Shown: positions 54,291-64,000 of the stretch, in pieces
Numbering within the stretch: the first letter of the stretch is position 1
Layout: each line of letters starts with the position of its first letter
Assembly: GCA_947184155.2 (NCBI GenBank)
Contig: CAMXCT020002347.1
Coordinates: 571,001 to 635,000 of the forward strand
Length of the DNA stretch: 64,000 bases
Direction: 5' to 3'
Source of the DNA: Cladocopium goreaui
Taxonomy: Eukaryota; Sar; Dinophyceae; Suessiales; Symbiodiniaceae
The notes under the pieces: generated by a model
Database searches by the model: none
Seen by the model: the letters and a program-made list of their open reading frames with translations, nothing else
Told to the model about the DNA's origin: nothing
Translations under genes and position numbers: made by a program

Positions 54291-55369
54291 GTCATCATCC
54301 ACTCAAAATAGTGTTATAATAGGGATTTAACAACTCAAAATAGTGATTTGATATGATTTAATATCGCGATTCAATCATCAGTGGGAACTACATGGGACTG
54401 CCACCGTAGAACGCGGCTACGAGCGCCGAAAATGGGGATGTAGTCACCCAAAATGAGGATGCAAACGATGTAAATATATATATATGTATATATATATACA
54501 TATATATACACATTTATATATATATATACACATAAGGTGTTTGGCTGTTATATTATGTATATATATATATTATATATATACTATGTACATTATGTATATA
54601 TATATATATATCTATTATATGTAAATATATATATATATATGTATGTATATATATATATACACATTATACATATATAGCCAGCAAAACTTGGGATGCAAGA
54701 ACCAATAGTGCAGATTTAACCAGCACAAAAGGGCACATGATGGCCAAGGATTGGGATGTAACCACCAACAAAATGGGGATATGATCACCCAAGATAGGGA
54801 TATCATAGCCACCAAACGTTGAGACATAGTCGCCAAACATGGGAATAGAAGTAGCAAACATGGGGATGTAACAGCGTTGGTTGTGAGTCCACATGTTTTT
54901 AATTGAAATACCCTCTGGTAAACAAACATAGCTATTGAAAATGGCCATAGAAATCGTTGATTTACCCATTAAACATTGTGATTTTCCATAGTTATGTAAA
55001 CGTTTACCAGAGGGTACTGTATTTCGGGACCCGCATAGTTCCAATCTTAGCCCTGCTCGCCGCTGGGAAACTTGGACGACCAGTCTGTTCCCACGCATCT
55101 TTCATCCACTGCTAAAGCGGTACCACGTCTTGGTAGTCCTGTATGCCCCCAAAAGGAAACCCTGGTAATGTATCGCATCCATTCATTTTGAGGGCAAAAC
55201 TATTGGGGATATGTCATATGACCTGGGATTACCACATTGTTATTCTTCATTTTTTTTCCAGTTGAGGGTTATATCATTCTATCCCACTATATCGCTACAA
55301 AATCATTGGATCAACCATTATCAACCATCATATTAGGCATTTATAACTGGTTTTCCCCTTATCATGTTG
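54291..55369. other. Non-coding, AT microsatellites and GGGATGTAACCACC-type repeats
   Basis: (AT)n tracts lie at 54,474-54,670. From 54,700 to 54,880 diverged units like GGGGATATGATCACCCA and GGGGATGTAA(C/G) recur. No gene. Confidence 0.45.
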
Positions 55370-55476
55370 GGTCTCCGGGGCAATACGCAGAATTCCGGCA
55401 GCACGACAGGCGCGTGCAGGCCGAACTGATCGCTGCAGGGAGGGTCAGCGGTCCTCCAGCCACCAACAGTGGTTAA
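55370..55476 (+). other. Exon-like island
   Basis: A GC-rich frame reads GQYAEFRQHDRRVQAELIAA and continues to TAA at 55,474. It resembles a coiled-coil exon; no acceptor is certain. Confidence 0.3.
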
Positions 55477-56306
55477 TAATGGCCAATAATGGTCCATCAA
55501 CAGTTCTTTTGCTTTTTTAAAGTCCAAAATGTCGGTTTCACCTTTTTTTTAAGCCACCATTTGTATGGGTTTGTCTCAAAATGTCTAAGTCAGCCCAGAC
55601 ACAAAGCCTTTTTAGTGGGGGAAAGAGGATGAACCACTTGATCGGACCTTAGTGGTATTTACTTTGTCTCAGATGGTGTTTCTGCTTGGGACTTGGCATG
55701 TGACAAACAAACGCCCATAATTTAATGACGCACCAACAGACGTTTTTGCTGTTTGAAACACTTGCCGATTGGCTAAGTGGCATTCAAACTTGGTATCAGA
55801 AATCATCAAACTCACCCCTTCGACCTTTTCATAGCTGGGGTTGCCATGGTTCCTGCCGAGTTTGAAGATATTGTGTCAAAATTCAGGGCACCAAAAAATG
55901 GATGGTTCCACGATTTTGTCACAATTTGTAATTTCACTATTGCCACAGTCTTGACCCATCCCATGGGGGGATCATTATTCTCCAGCTTAGTTTGTGAACT
56001 ATATGATTGAGAATGAATATACATATACTATGTAAAAAACATGCAGATTATATATATATATATACATGCATCAAAGTACTCATATTAGATTTCAGTCTCT
56101 GCGATTCGTTCCTCACATAGGCAGAGGCTCCTGAGCACCTGTGATAAGAAGATTGGATATATATATATGTATATATATATATATGGATGTGGTATACTTA
56201 TAATATATATATATAGTATCTCCATGTATAGCAAATACGTAACAAAGTTTGTATGCCTTCTACATACACAGTAGCTCCAACGCGCCATACCCATGGCCCT
56301 TTGCAG
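55477..56306. other. Non-coding, no gene seen
   Basis: AT-rich with (AT)n at 56,049-56,062 and 56,157-56,184. Short open frames here have no support. Confidence 0.35.
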
Positions 56307-56386
56307 GCGATGCACCGCGCAAGCGCAAGACGGGCGCTGCCTGGAAGCAGATGGCAACGGGGAATGACGTGGCAACTTCCTATTGA
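56307..56386 (+). other. Exon-like island
   Basis: After CCCTTTGCAG the frame reads GDAPRKRKTGAAWKQMATGN and ends in TGA at 56,384. It is a basic, GC-rich segment surrounded by AT-rich repeats. Confidence 0.3.
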
Positions 56387-56525
56387 CAATGGCAGATAAT
56401 GGTAAATGATGGTAAATGGTGGTTAATGATGGTTAATGATGGTCAATGATGATTAAACATGGTAAATCATGATGAATAATGGTTAATGATGGTTAATGAT
56501 GGTTAATAGTGGTGATTAATGATGA
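56387..56525. repeat. GGTTAATGATGG-type repeat
   Basis: About twelve degenerate 10-12 base units (GGTAAATGAT, GGTTAATGAT). This is the reverse-complement form of the words at 16,240-16,410 and 12,680-12,715. Confidence 0.8.
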
Positions 56526-56733
56526 TTCTACCCTCCTGCGTTTACAAACGTGGCCAGCTGGACACCCATAAATGGAGGCCACCGGAGGTGGGTTTTCCTA
56601 TGGAAAAAGGCTGTGCAACCAGTCATCAATCCATAGGGATTTAGAAAAATCCATTCAAATGTGGGTAAAACAATGCGATAAACCACCCATGACTGGGAAT
56701 GGTATATATATATATTTATACAATATATATAAT

Positions 56734-56768
<35 letters not shown>

Positions 56769-57248
56769 AGATATATACATGTACATACATATATATATAA
56801 TATATATACATATATATATATATAATTAATATACATATATATATATATATACCAGCTATGAACATGTCTAGCTATATGTATATATATATATATATACATA
56901 CAATCTTTAATAACATACATATATGAAAACATTGGAACTATAACCAAATGTCTCATTCCTTTCACCACGATGATCCGCAGAGACATCCGCAGAGACCCAC
57001 AGAGCGAACCCCTTTAACACAAATGGCTAATGACTTCTTTCTCAAAACCCTTTAACACAGATGTTTGCATAAAATTCCATTCAATCCATAAGAATTATGC
57101 CCCAGTGCCTACAAGATAAAGGAAAAAACCCTAAATTAGCATAAAACCTCACTTGAAACTACCCAGACCTAAGAAAAATCAGGTCTGAGTAATACTGCTT
57201 ACACTCCATTGGCTAAGCTGCACTAGCTATTCACCCACTGAGACATTC
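56526..57248. other. Non-coding, long AT microsatellites
   Basis: (AT)n dominates 56,703-56,900. The rest holds no recognised gene. Confidence 0.4.
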
Positions 57249-57322
57249 TGCCAGAGTGGCTTGGTGCAGCCACTCAGCCGCTCTGCCAGAGTGGCTGGAG
57301 CAGCCACTCTGCCAGAGTGGCT
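57249..57322. repeat. Triplicated CTGCCAGAGTGGCT with hairpins
   Basis: CTGCCAGAGTGGCT occurs at 57,249, 57,283 and 57,309. GCCACTCTGCCAGAGTGGC (57,303-57,321) is a perfect inverted repeat with a 3-base loop. Confidence 0.75.
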
Positions 57323-57457
57323 GAGTGGCTGCTTCGATTTCGCGAGCCGTGTTGCACATCCACTATATATAATTTATGTACATGTACATATATATATATA
57401 TAATATACAATATAATATAATATGTATATAATATAATTAATATATATATATACCAGC

Positions 57458-57612
57458 TATGAACATGGTGATGACTGGGGCATTGTGCGAAGCCATGGCG
57501 GATTCCCATGGGATGACCATAGCCATGGTTGTGCCAAGGCTCCAGACAGCTCCATGGTGGGCATGCCTCAACCGGAGGCCGTCGGTGCGGTAGACCCGGT
57601 AGACCCTTAAAG
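57458..57612 (+). other. Exon-like island
   Basis: A GC-rich stretch open in two plus-strand frames (one ending TAA at about 57,608, one ending TAG at about 57,592) between AT microsatellite and TTAACC-type repeats. A further short candidate lies at about 57,912-57,950 (LNDERQKWSGRCEAT). The frame is not settled. Confidence 0.25.
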
Positions 57613-59452
57613 CATCCAACCACTTGTCATCAGTTAATTGGTTATGATAATCATGTTATGACATGGGTTATATTCTATCTACAGGTTATGATAATTTATT
57701 CTTGTCCCATTAACTATTGACTAGGGTTAACATACCCATTAACGTGGCTTAATAGTGCTTAATAGCTAACCACTTAGTCATCCCATTAACTTAGTTAACT
57801 TGGGGGCTAACCAAAGTCATCCGATGACTAGGGTTTTTCTCCATGAGATACCCAACAAGAAACCCCAGTGGGGAACGCTTGGGCCAGCCTCAGGGGATGC
57901 AATAAGCTGAACGATGAGAGGCAGAAGTGGAGCGGCCGATGCGAGGCAACAAGTTGGGACATTGACCATTTATAGATGATTTATGCTGATTTCCCCATTA
58001 AAGCCATCATCTTTGTGCTATTTCCCTGCTAGCCACGTTTGATTGCCAGATGGTAAGAACAACATCACCAAGACATAGGCTTGGGCAGAAAACATACCCA
58101 AATATGGGAAATTCAGCATGAAGAACTATGTTTTTGCTGGGTAAACCAAGTGAGGATGTGCCCAAACCTATGATTTTCCATATGATTTGAGGGATGAACA
58201 TCCATTTACCAGCTTTTTTGAAGTTCACCATTTACCAGACACGGATTTTGATCCACAACCAATCGCCTGAAGGAATGGAAAAGACTTGAAAAATAGAGAT
58301 ACAACCACACATACAACCAAAGTAATAGCTGATGCAATCTGCGAATTTCACGAAGCAATGCCCCAAACATGAGGACGCTAGGAGGACGCTAGAATCAGAT
58401 GGGATATATCCACAGAATTCCATAGATATCAAATAGGTATTTGTTGCTTCAGCGACCAGCGAGGAAAGGAACCTCCATATGTCCATACGAGTTGATCATC
58501 ATTGTGCTAAAGTAGCCACAACTCTTGGGATACAAACAACTCTGGAATGTGGATAATCCCCATCTCGGCATTTGAAGCCTTCCCCCAATGAATCATAGTC
58601 ATTTGAGGATTCATGCCTATCCAATAATTCAATAGAGACGAAAAAGGATAGTCTATTTTCACAGGAAGTCGTTTGTTTGGGAGACTCAGCAGCATAGCCT
58701 TTCACCAATGAAGATTTGAGCAGTTCATGTGACCCCACGAAGCTAGGACAGCTAAGCCGCTCTGTTCTCTCTGCAACGGTAGAGTGGTCGCATCGTGGGC
58801 GGGGGTCTGAAACCCCCGACAGTCATGGAGACGGTAAAGTGCTATGTGTAGAGAAATCTGTTGAAATCTGTTGATTAATCATGTCAATAGCGGTTAATCA
58901 TACCAATTATATATATATAGTTATGCTGCCACGCCCCAAAATTGAATCCAAAAGCTGCAAAACGGTGCTCATTCTGAAAAAGACAGCTCCAGTCACTGTC
59001 CGCCGCCAAAGGTTTCACCCCTAGTGTGCCGAAGTAGCGAGAAAAGAGGTACTGTAATCTAACGTGGCCGACTGGAGACAATTTTGTCCTTATGGTTTTC
59101 CAGAGGTATATATAATAATATATATATATATACATACATACACAACCCATTTTAGTGCTATCATAGAAGGAACGTGGGACTTTCTAAACCGTTGGGGTTT
59201 AGGGGACCCCTTGGTACGTCCAGATTTAGGGCAGCCCCAATCAGGCTGCCCTGAAAACGAAGAAAATCAAGCTCCGCTAAATTTAAATCATATTTAAATG
59301 GTGTTGGAATAGGATTTCGGGCACTTTGAAAGGCAATCTTTGGGTTCCTTTTTTGATTTAGAGGTAGATTGAAGGATTGTATTGTCGTGTTTTTGTTCTT
59401 GTGAAGATCTTTCGGCTGTGCCCAGTAGTGAGAAGTGTGTAAATGTCTACCA
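57613..59452. other. Non-coding spacer upstream of the FNIP gene
   Basis: TTAACC-type words at 57,700-57,800 and (AT)n at 59,105-59,137. No SL relic or promoter motif was recognised before the FNIP gene. Confidence 0.35.
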
Positions 59453-61252
59453 ATGTTGGGTGGGCAACATGGCTACGTGGATCCATCATCTACTGACAAA
59501 AGTGCAGCAGATGAAACTGACGAGGTCAATCTTGATGCTCTATGCTTGACTGGAGAAGGAGTGACCTTAAATGCTCCTCGCTCTATGCTTGGGTATGACC
59601 TGTGGAGGTTGGTGTCGGAGAAGCTTCCACGCAAGCCAGGCGCTAGGCTAGTGGTGCATCACATGAATGCAAAGCTGACGCTGAATCAAACCTTGGGAGA
59701 GCAAGGGATTGTTGGAAAATCGGCAATGCTGTCCTGCACTTACATACCAACAAATGTGTACACTGCATGGTGTTATGTCCATGGGCTCACGACTTGTGAG
59801 AGAGATTTGGTGCTAGGAGGTGTTACACAACTTGACCGAGCAGTGCCTGGAGAGTATTTACATCATCTACCCGGCAGCCTTGCAAAATTGAGTCTTGATG
59901 GTAACTTCAACCAAAGCCTGGAGCGGGTGACCTTTCCATTGAGTCTTCAAAGCATGACTTTTGGCTACAGGTTCAACCGAAGCCTGGAACGAGTGACCTT
60001 GCCATCGAGTCTTCAAAACTTGAGTTTTGGCTATCGTTTCAACCAAAGCTTGGAGCGGGTGACCTTGCCATCGAGTCTTCGAAGCTTGAGTTTTGGGTTT
60101 GAGTTCAACCAAAGCCTGGAGCGGGTGATTTTTCCATTGAGTCTTCATAGCTTGAGCTTCGGCGAGGATTTCAACCAAAGCCTGGAGCGGGTGACCTTGC
60201 CATCGAGGCTTCAAAGCTTGAGTTTTGGCTACAGGTTTAACCAAAGCCTGGAACGAGTGACCTTGCCATCGAGTCTTCAAAGCCTGAGTTTTGGGTTTGA
60301 GTTCAACCAAAGCCTGGAGCAGGTGACCTTGCCGCTGAGTCTTCAAGGCTTGAGTTTTGGCGAGGATTTCAACCAAAGCCTGGAGTGGGTGACCTTGCCA
60401 TCGAGGCTTCAAAGCTTGAGTTTTGGCTCTGAGTTTAACCAAAGCCTCATGCCGAGTCTTCAAAGCTTGAGTTTTGGCTGGACCTTCAACCAAAGCCTGG
60501 AGTGGGTGACCTTTCAATCAAAGCCAGCGGGTGACCTTGAGTCTTCAAAGCTTGAGTTTTGGCTTTGGGATGTTCAACCTGGAAGGGTGACCTTGCCTGG
60601 AGCTTGAGTTTTGGTGAGCCTGGAGCAGGTGAGCTTGCCATCGAGTCTTCAAAGCCTGAGTTTTGGCTTTGCGTTCAATCAAAGCCTGGAGCGGGTAACC
60701 TTGCCATCGAGTCTTCAAAGCTTGAGTTTTGGCGTTTGGTTCAACCAAAGCCTCGAGCGAGTGACCTTGCCATCGAATCTTCAAAGCTTGAGTTTTGGCT
60801 GTGGTTTCAACCAAAGCCTGGAGCGGGTGACCTTGCCATCGAGGCTTCAAAGCTTGAGTTTTGGCGATCTATTCAACCAAAGCCTGGAGCAGGTGACCTT
60901 GCCATCGAGTCTTCAAAGCTTGAGTTTTGGCGATGGGTTCAACCAAAGCCTGGAGCGGGTGACCTTGCCATCGAGTCTTCAAAGCTTGAGTTTTGGCGAT
61001 CTATTCAACCAAAGCCTGGAGCGGGTGACCTTGCCATCGAGTCTTCAAAGCTTGAGTTTTGGCGTTTGGTTCAACCAAAGCCTGGAGCGGGTGATTTTGC
61101 CATCGAGTCTTCATAGCTTGAGCTTTGGCAATATGTTCAACCAAAGCCTGAAGCGAGTGACCTTGCCATCGAGTCTTCGAAGCTTCAGTGCCGGTTCTCC
61201 CAGCAGCTATGTGTCGTGTGTTGGACACAGTCATATTGAAGAACAATCTTAA
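59453..61252 (+). CDS. FNIP-repeat protein with ubiquitin-like N-terminus, damaged array
   Basis: The ATG at 59,453 (MLGGQHGYVD) is the first in frame. Residues about 25-105 resemble a ubiquitin-like segment (LTGEGVTLNAPRSMLGYDLW, TLGEQGIVGKSAMLSCTY), then YTAWCYVHGLTTCERDLVL and YLHHLPGSL lead into 22-residue repeats, FNQSLERVTLPSSLQSLSFG plus two variable residues, matching the FNIP leucine-rich-type repeat. About eighteen units are visible. Unit 9 (near 60,440) has lost several codons. From about 60,515 to 60,600 the repeats are read out of frame and an in-frame TGA stands at 60,605-60,607, after which the same frame again reads perfect repeats to a TAA at 61,250. Either this copy is a pseudogene or the damaged 90 bases are removed from the mRNA. 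Such repeats usually serve protein binding; the partner is unknown. Confidence 0.7.
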
Positions 61253-61570
61253 ATGCAGCTTTCCAAGCAAAACTCGGGTGCTTGAGGCGACGACCATGGA
61301 GTAGCAACTAAAACTGATGTAAAAAATCACCCAGTGAACTCCAGTAATCTAACCTGGAATCTAATCAGTAACCCAAGCAGGAATCCAATCAAGCAACAGA
61401 AATCTCTGTGAAGTCTGTGAACTAATGTAACTAATACTGTATAGTATAGACAACTCATCCATAATTTGCGGCTTTTTCATTGCCAAGTTTGAGAACCATG
61501 ATTTCCTTCAAAAGATGATCGACAAAGATATGAATTTAAGGGACGGAGCTACCAACTAGACCACACTTAC

Positions 61571-62059
61571 ATGACCTTGCAAGTCTTTGTCGTTGGGGAG
61601 AAGTTGACCCCAGGCCCCTTGGATGTTTTTCTTGTGACGGAAGACCATCAAGTGGTGGATTTGCCACCTGTACGGCACCAAGCCAAACTCAGCTGTGACA
61701 TTGGCCGCTGGCTTTTCTTTAGGGTTCGAACACCTGCAGTGCCGCAGCGAATAGCGAAAGGTAGGGATGGATGGGGCGTAGACGCAGCTGTCGCTTTGTT
61801 GAGCCGAAGATTCTTCGTGGTTCATGGCCTTGAGCTGGTATTATGCCTGTTTTCATTGGCTAGGCTGCCACCCCCATGTTTGATAATGTTTGATGGTACA
61901 ATCACAAAACCATTGTTGGATTTTTGCACACTGTTGTGTTTCTACAACTCCGATGCCATCAGCTTGATGAAACTTCTTCTCAGCTTCCTGCCAGGGGCCA
62001 TGGGCGGTGGCGGCGACTTCGGCAAAGGATCTTTTCCGGATGAGTGGACCACAAATTGA
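61571..62059 (+). CDS. Hypothetical ORF, 162 codons
   Basis: It starts ATG (MTLQVFVVGEKLTPGPLDVF) and ends TGA, with a hydrophobic segment around residues 87-110 and a Gly-rich tail. No family is recognised. It lies between the FNIP gene and the uS5 gene on the same strand. It could be an exon or a chance frame. Confidence 0.25.
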   Translation: MTLQVFVVGEKLTPGPLDVFLVTEDHQVVDLPPVRHQAKLSCDIGRWLFFRVRTPAVPQRIAKGRDGWGVDAAVALLSRRFFVVHGLELVLCLFSLARLPPPCLIMFDGTITKPLLDFCTLLCFYNSDAISLMKLLLSFLPGAMGGGGDFGKGSFPDEWTTN

Positions 62060-62592
62060 AGGCCCTCAAACCCTCAATATTTTTTTTACATTTTTTTTGT
62101 TGGTAGATGTTGGTAGTGAATCATCGCATTTTTGGCTAACCCAATTTTGAGGCTTCATAAGCATATCTCCTCCACTAGGTCACTAGGTTTCTGATGGGAA
62201 TATCCAAATCTTTTAGTCTCTGTCCAAACATCAGATTGATCAGATTGTCAAATGTGGATCAACCACCAACAAAACATCAAAATACACTAAATACATATTT
62301 TTTGGTCCTGACTCGATGGACCCTATGGAGTGTTGACTCTCTGTATTTTTTGCATCTCACAAACCTCAGTTTCGACCCGTCCTTAAGCATGTAGGATCCT
62401 TGGCCATATCCCGAATTCTTGATGTTATCCTGCATACAAGTATAGCTTTTAAGTGCCCATAACTTTGCCACCATGATTGCAACTCACCTAGGAACTTGGT
62501 CATCTAAGTAGCCAGGAGGGCCCCTGTTTTTGGGTTTCAGATAGCATGGCATGGCCTCTCCATTTGCGCTGGCCCAGTTCTGAGATTTGCAG
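62060..62592. other. Spacer or first intron of the uS5 gene
   Basis: The start codon and any 5' exon of the uS5 gene should lie here, but I cannot identify them. An ATG at 62,546 is not in phase with the next exon without a further intron. Confidence 0.35.
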
Positions 62593-63755
62593 GAAAGGGC
62601 AAGGGGAAGAAAGGCAAGGGCAAGGGCAAGGGCAAGGGCAAGCAGGAGGAGAAGCAATGGGTTCCTTGGTCTCATCACACTGAGTCACTGAGTCGGGATA
62701 AAAGATGGGAGATCATGGAGGGTTGCATCAACGAGGCTTCCATTTTTTCAGACCTCACTTAGCTTTTTCCATTTCGGAAAGCAGGAACGGGGCTCCTCCT
62801 GAGTTGAACATCCGGCCGCAACTGAGGCGCCCATGACTAAGCTGGGGCGATTGGTGAATGATGGAAAGATCCAGAATTTGGAGGTCTGAGTCTTGGGACC
62901 TGAAGATGTGAGTCTTCTATTCAACGTATTCAAGGACAACGCGTCAGTAAATCAGCACTGATGGCTGGATTTTAGGAGAACCATGTTTTTTTGACAAGTC
63001 CTTCACAAGATTACCTTGACCCACTTTGGGAACACACAGCTGTTGCAAGCGCTGACAACCAACCGATCGAGCTTGAAACAAGAAGTTTACACACCCTGTC
63101 TGCAATCACAATTTTGGAGTAGTGCTAGAAAATGGAACCCGAGAACGAAGCTCTCAATAGAACATCAGGGCCTTATACTCCCCATCTGGATCAAACCGGA
63201 AAGTTCAACCCCCAATTTGCAGCTTTCGCATTCCCCGAAACATGAAGAACATGAAGCCTTTTAACATCCTTTAGCACTTTAGCCATCTTTAACCTCTGAA
63301 ACTATGAATCTACGAGGGAAAAAAGAGGAACAAAAAGAACAATGGAAGCGTGAACCCCCAACCAATGCGTCGGATCAGTGGCGTTTCCAACCTAGATACA
63401 CAGTAGCTAGGTCCATTCAGTGTTAAACTAAGGTGTTTATCCCATTGTGTTTCTGTTGGGTTAGAAGCCACCAGTCTAACTTACAAACCCAACAGTAACT
63501 CTGGTTGAGTATATATCCCCCTTACTTCATCCAGGTAGTTATTATAGTTACTATTGGGTTGCAATTTATAGTTTTAGTTAATAGTACTTAATATCTAATC
63601 AGACTCAGAGTTTATCATAATTAACTATAATTATTAGTATCCAGTAGTTATAGCCATAGCTATTAACATCCCAAAAAGTTCCACCCTGAATAGCCCTGGC
63701 TAATCCTGGCGATGTCTGGGCCCAGGAGATCTACCTGCACTCGCTTCCCATCAAG
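62593..63755 (+). CDS. RPS2: 40S ribosomal protein uS5 (RPS2), N-terminal exons, partial
   Basis: Component of the small ribosomal subunit near the mRNA entry channel. Exons: 62,593-62,660, the Gly/Lys-rich N-terminus ending QEEKQW, after GATTTGCAG and before donor GTTCCT; 62,827-62,883, APMTKLGRLVNDGKIQNLE, after CTGAG and before GTCTGA; 63,726-63,755, the ten codons EIYLHSLPIK, after GGCCCAG and before GTGGGA. Joined, these follow the eukaryotic uS5 order (E-W-x-P-V-T-K-L-G-R-L-V, then E-I-Y-L-x-S-L-P-I-K) with no gap, and all three are in phase. The rest of the protein (S5 domains) must lie beyond the window. The start codon is not found. There are no frameshifts; this looks like a live host gene. 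Confidence 0.85.
62884..63725 (+). other. Intron of the uS5 gene
   Basis: 842 bases between two exons that are adjacent in the conserved protein. It contains TTAATAGTACTTAATATCTA-type words (63,570-63,660). Open frames in it are not supported. Confidence 0.6.
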
Positions 63756-64000
63756 GTGGGACCTGTATCTGGGGACGGTTTTCGTTTATGGAAATAGCCG
63801 TGTATCACAGACACATGTACTTTACATATATAGATCATTGTTGCATACCGATGTTATTTGCATTTGTATTGAAATTTGTATTGTGTATATCTGTACATCA
63901 TACATTGCAATTTGATTTGGTGGCTGTGCTTGCTTCAGTTGATGTCCCGACATTGTGAATTTATGTGTTTCATGTTGAGCGCAGTCTTGGACTTCATTGC
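63756..64000 (+). other. Start of the next uS5 intron
   Basis: Begins GTGGGA. No continuation of the uS5 protein is found before the window ends. Confidence 0.5.

Noticed and set aside
58770..58845. tRNA-like segment with a 5-bp stem and 7-base loop (GGGGG TCTGAAA CCCCC)
   Set aside because: The loop does not fit the T-loop consensus, and no acceptor or anticodon stem can be drawn around it.
59867..61330. Minus-strand frames of 100-216 codons over the FNIP array
   Set aside because: They are antisense translations of the 66-bp repeats. The plus frame matches a known repeat family.
62484..62688. Pro/Cys-rich minus-strand frames
   Set aside because: They are antisense of the Gly/Lys-rich first uS5 exon.

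Overview
The window looks like nuclear DNA of a dinoflagellate, probably of the Symbiodiniaceae type. Several features support this: Ty1/copia elements whose Gag ends in CCCH zinc fingers, multi-exon genes with GT, GC and GA donor sites, FNIP-repeat proteins with an N-terminal ubiquitin-like segment, abundant AT microsatellites, and degenerate CCATTAACCA / GGTTAATGATGG intron-type repeats. The species is not determined. Most of the window is mobile DNA; only two ordinary host genes are clear, both near the right end.

Left flank (1-16,595). AT-rich DNA carries about six copies of a roughly 110-bp satellite. The array is split by a 1,316-bp foldback element (2,384-3,699) with 25-bp terminal inverted repeats and an 8-bp target duplication. 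On the minus strand (about 4,050-11,490) lies a Ty1/copia element whose reverse transcriptase is joined, in frame, to the 3' part of a LINE, giving an uninterrupted 2,114-codon frame. From 11.5 to 16.6 kb there is intron-like or intergenic DNA with a few short GC-rich exon-like islands on the plus strand.

Centre (16,596-54,085). Two identical 190-bp direct repeats, with a candidate primer site and a purine tract in the expected places, bound one plus-strand LTR retrotransposon. It covers 37.5 kb as found and about 19 kb without a later insertion. It encodes Gag (coiled coil, capsid-like region, two CCCH fingers); protease, a deleted integrase, copia RT and RNase H; a very long C-terminal extension with a methyltransferase-like motif set; and a separate 1,648-aa protein whose start codon overlaps the preceding stop (TAATG). 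That last protein has a CCHC knuckle, zinc ribbons and a Tpt1/KptA-like (RNA 2'-phosphotransferase, ADP-ribosyltransferase fold) region. Such cargo is unexpected on a copia element and is the main candidate for an undescribed system.

Nested inside it (20,744-39,267) is an 18.5-kb insertion that splits gag-pol exactly at a 14-bp duplicated target. It carries five multi-exon, partly decayed plus-strand gene units, including a methyltransferase-like gene and a possible DDE-transposase-like gene. Arrays of TTTGGCCGTGAAAA lie at both ends and in the middle. It also contains a duplicated 0.9-kb repeat, one copy of which is broken by a 1.25-kb MITE-like element.

Right flank (54,086-64,000). AT satellites and intron-type repeats lead to an FNIP-repeat gene (59,453-61,252, array damaged) and the first exons of the gene for ribosomal protein uS5/RPS2 (62,593 onward), which runs off the window.
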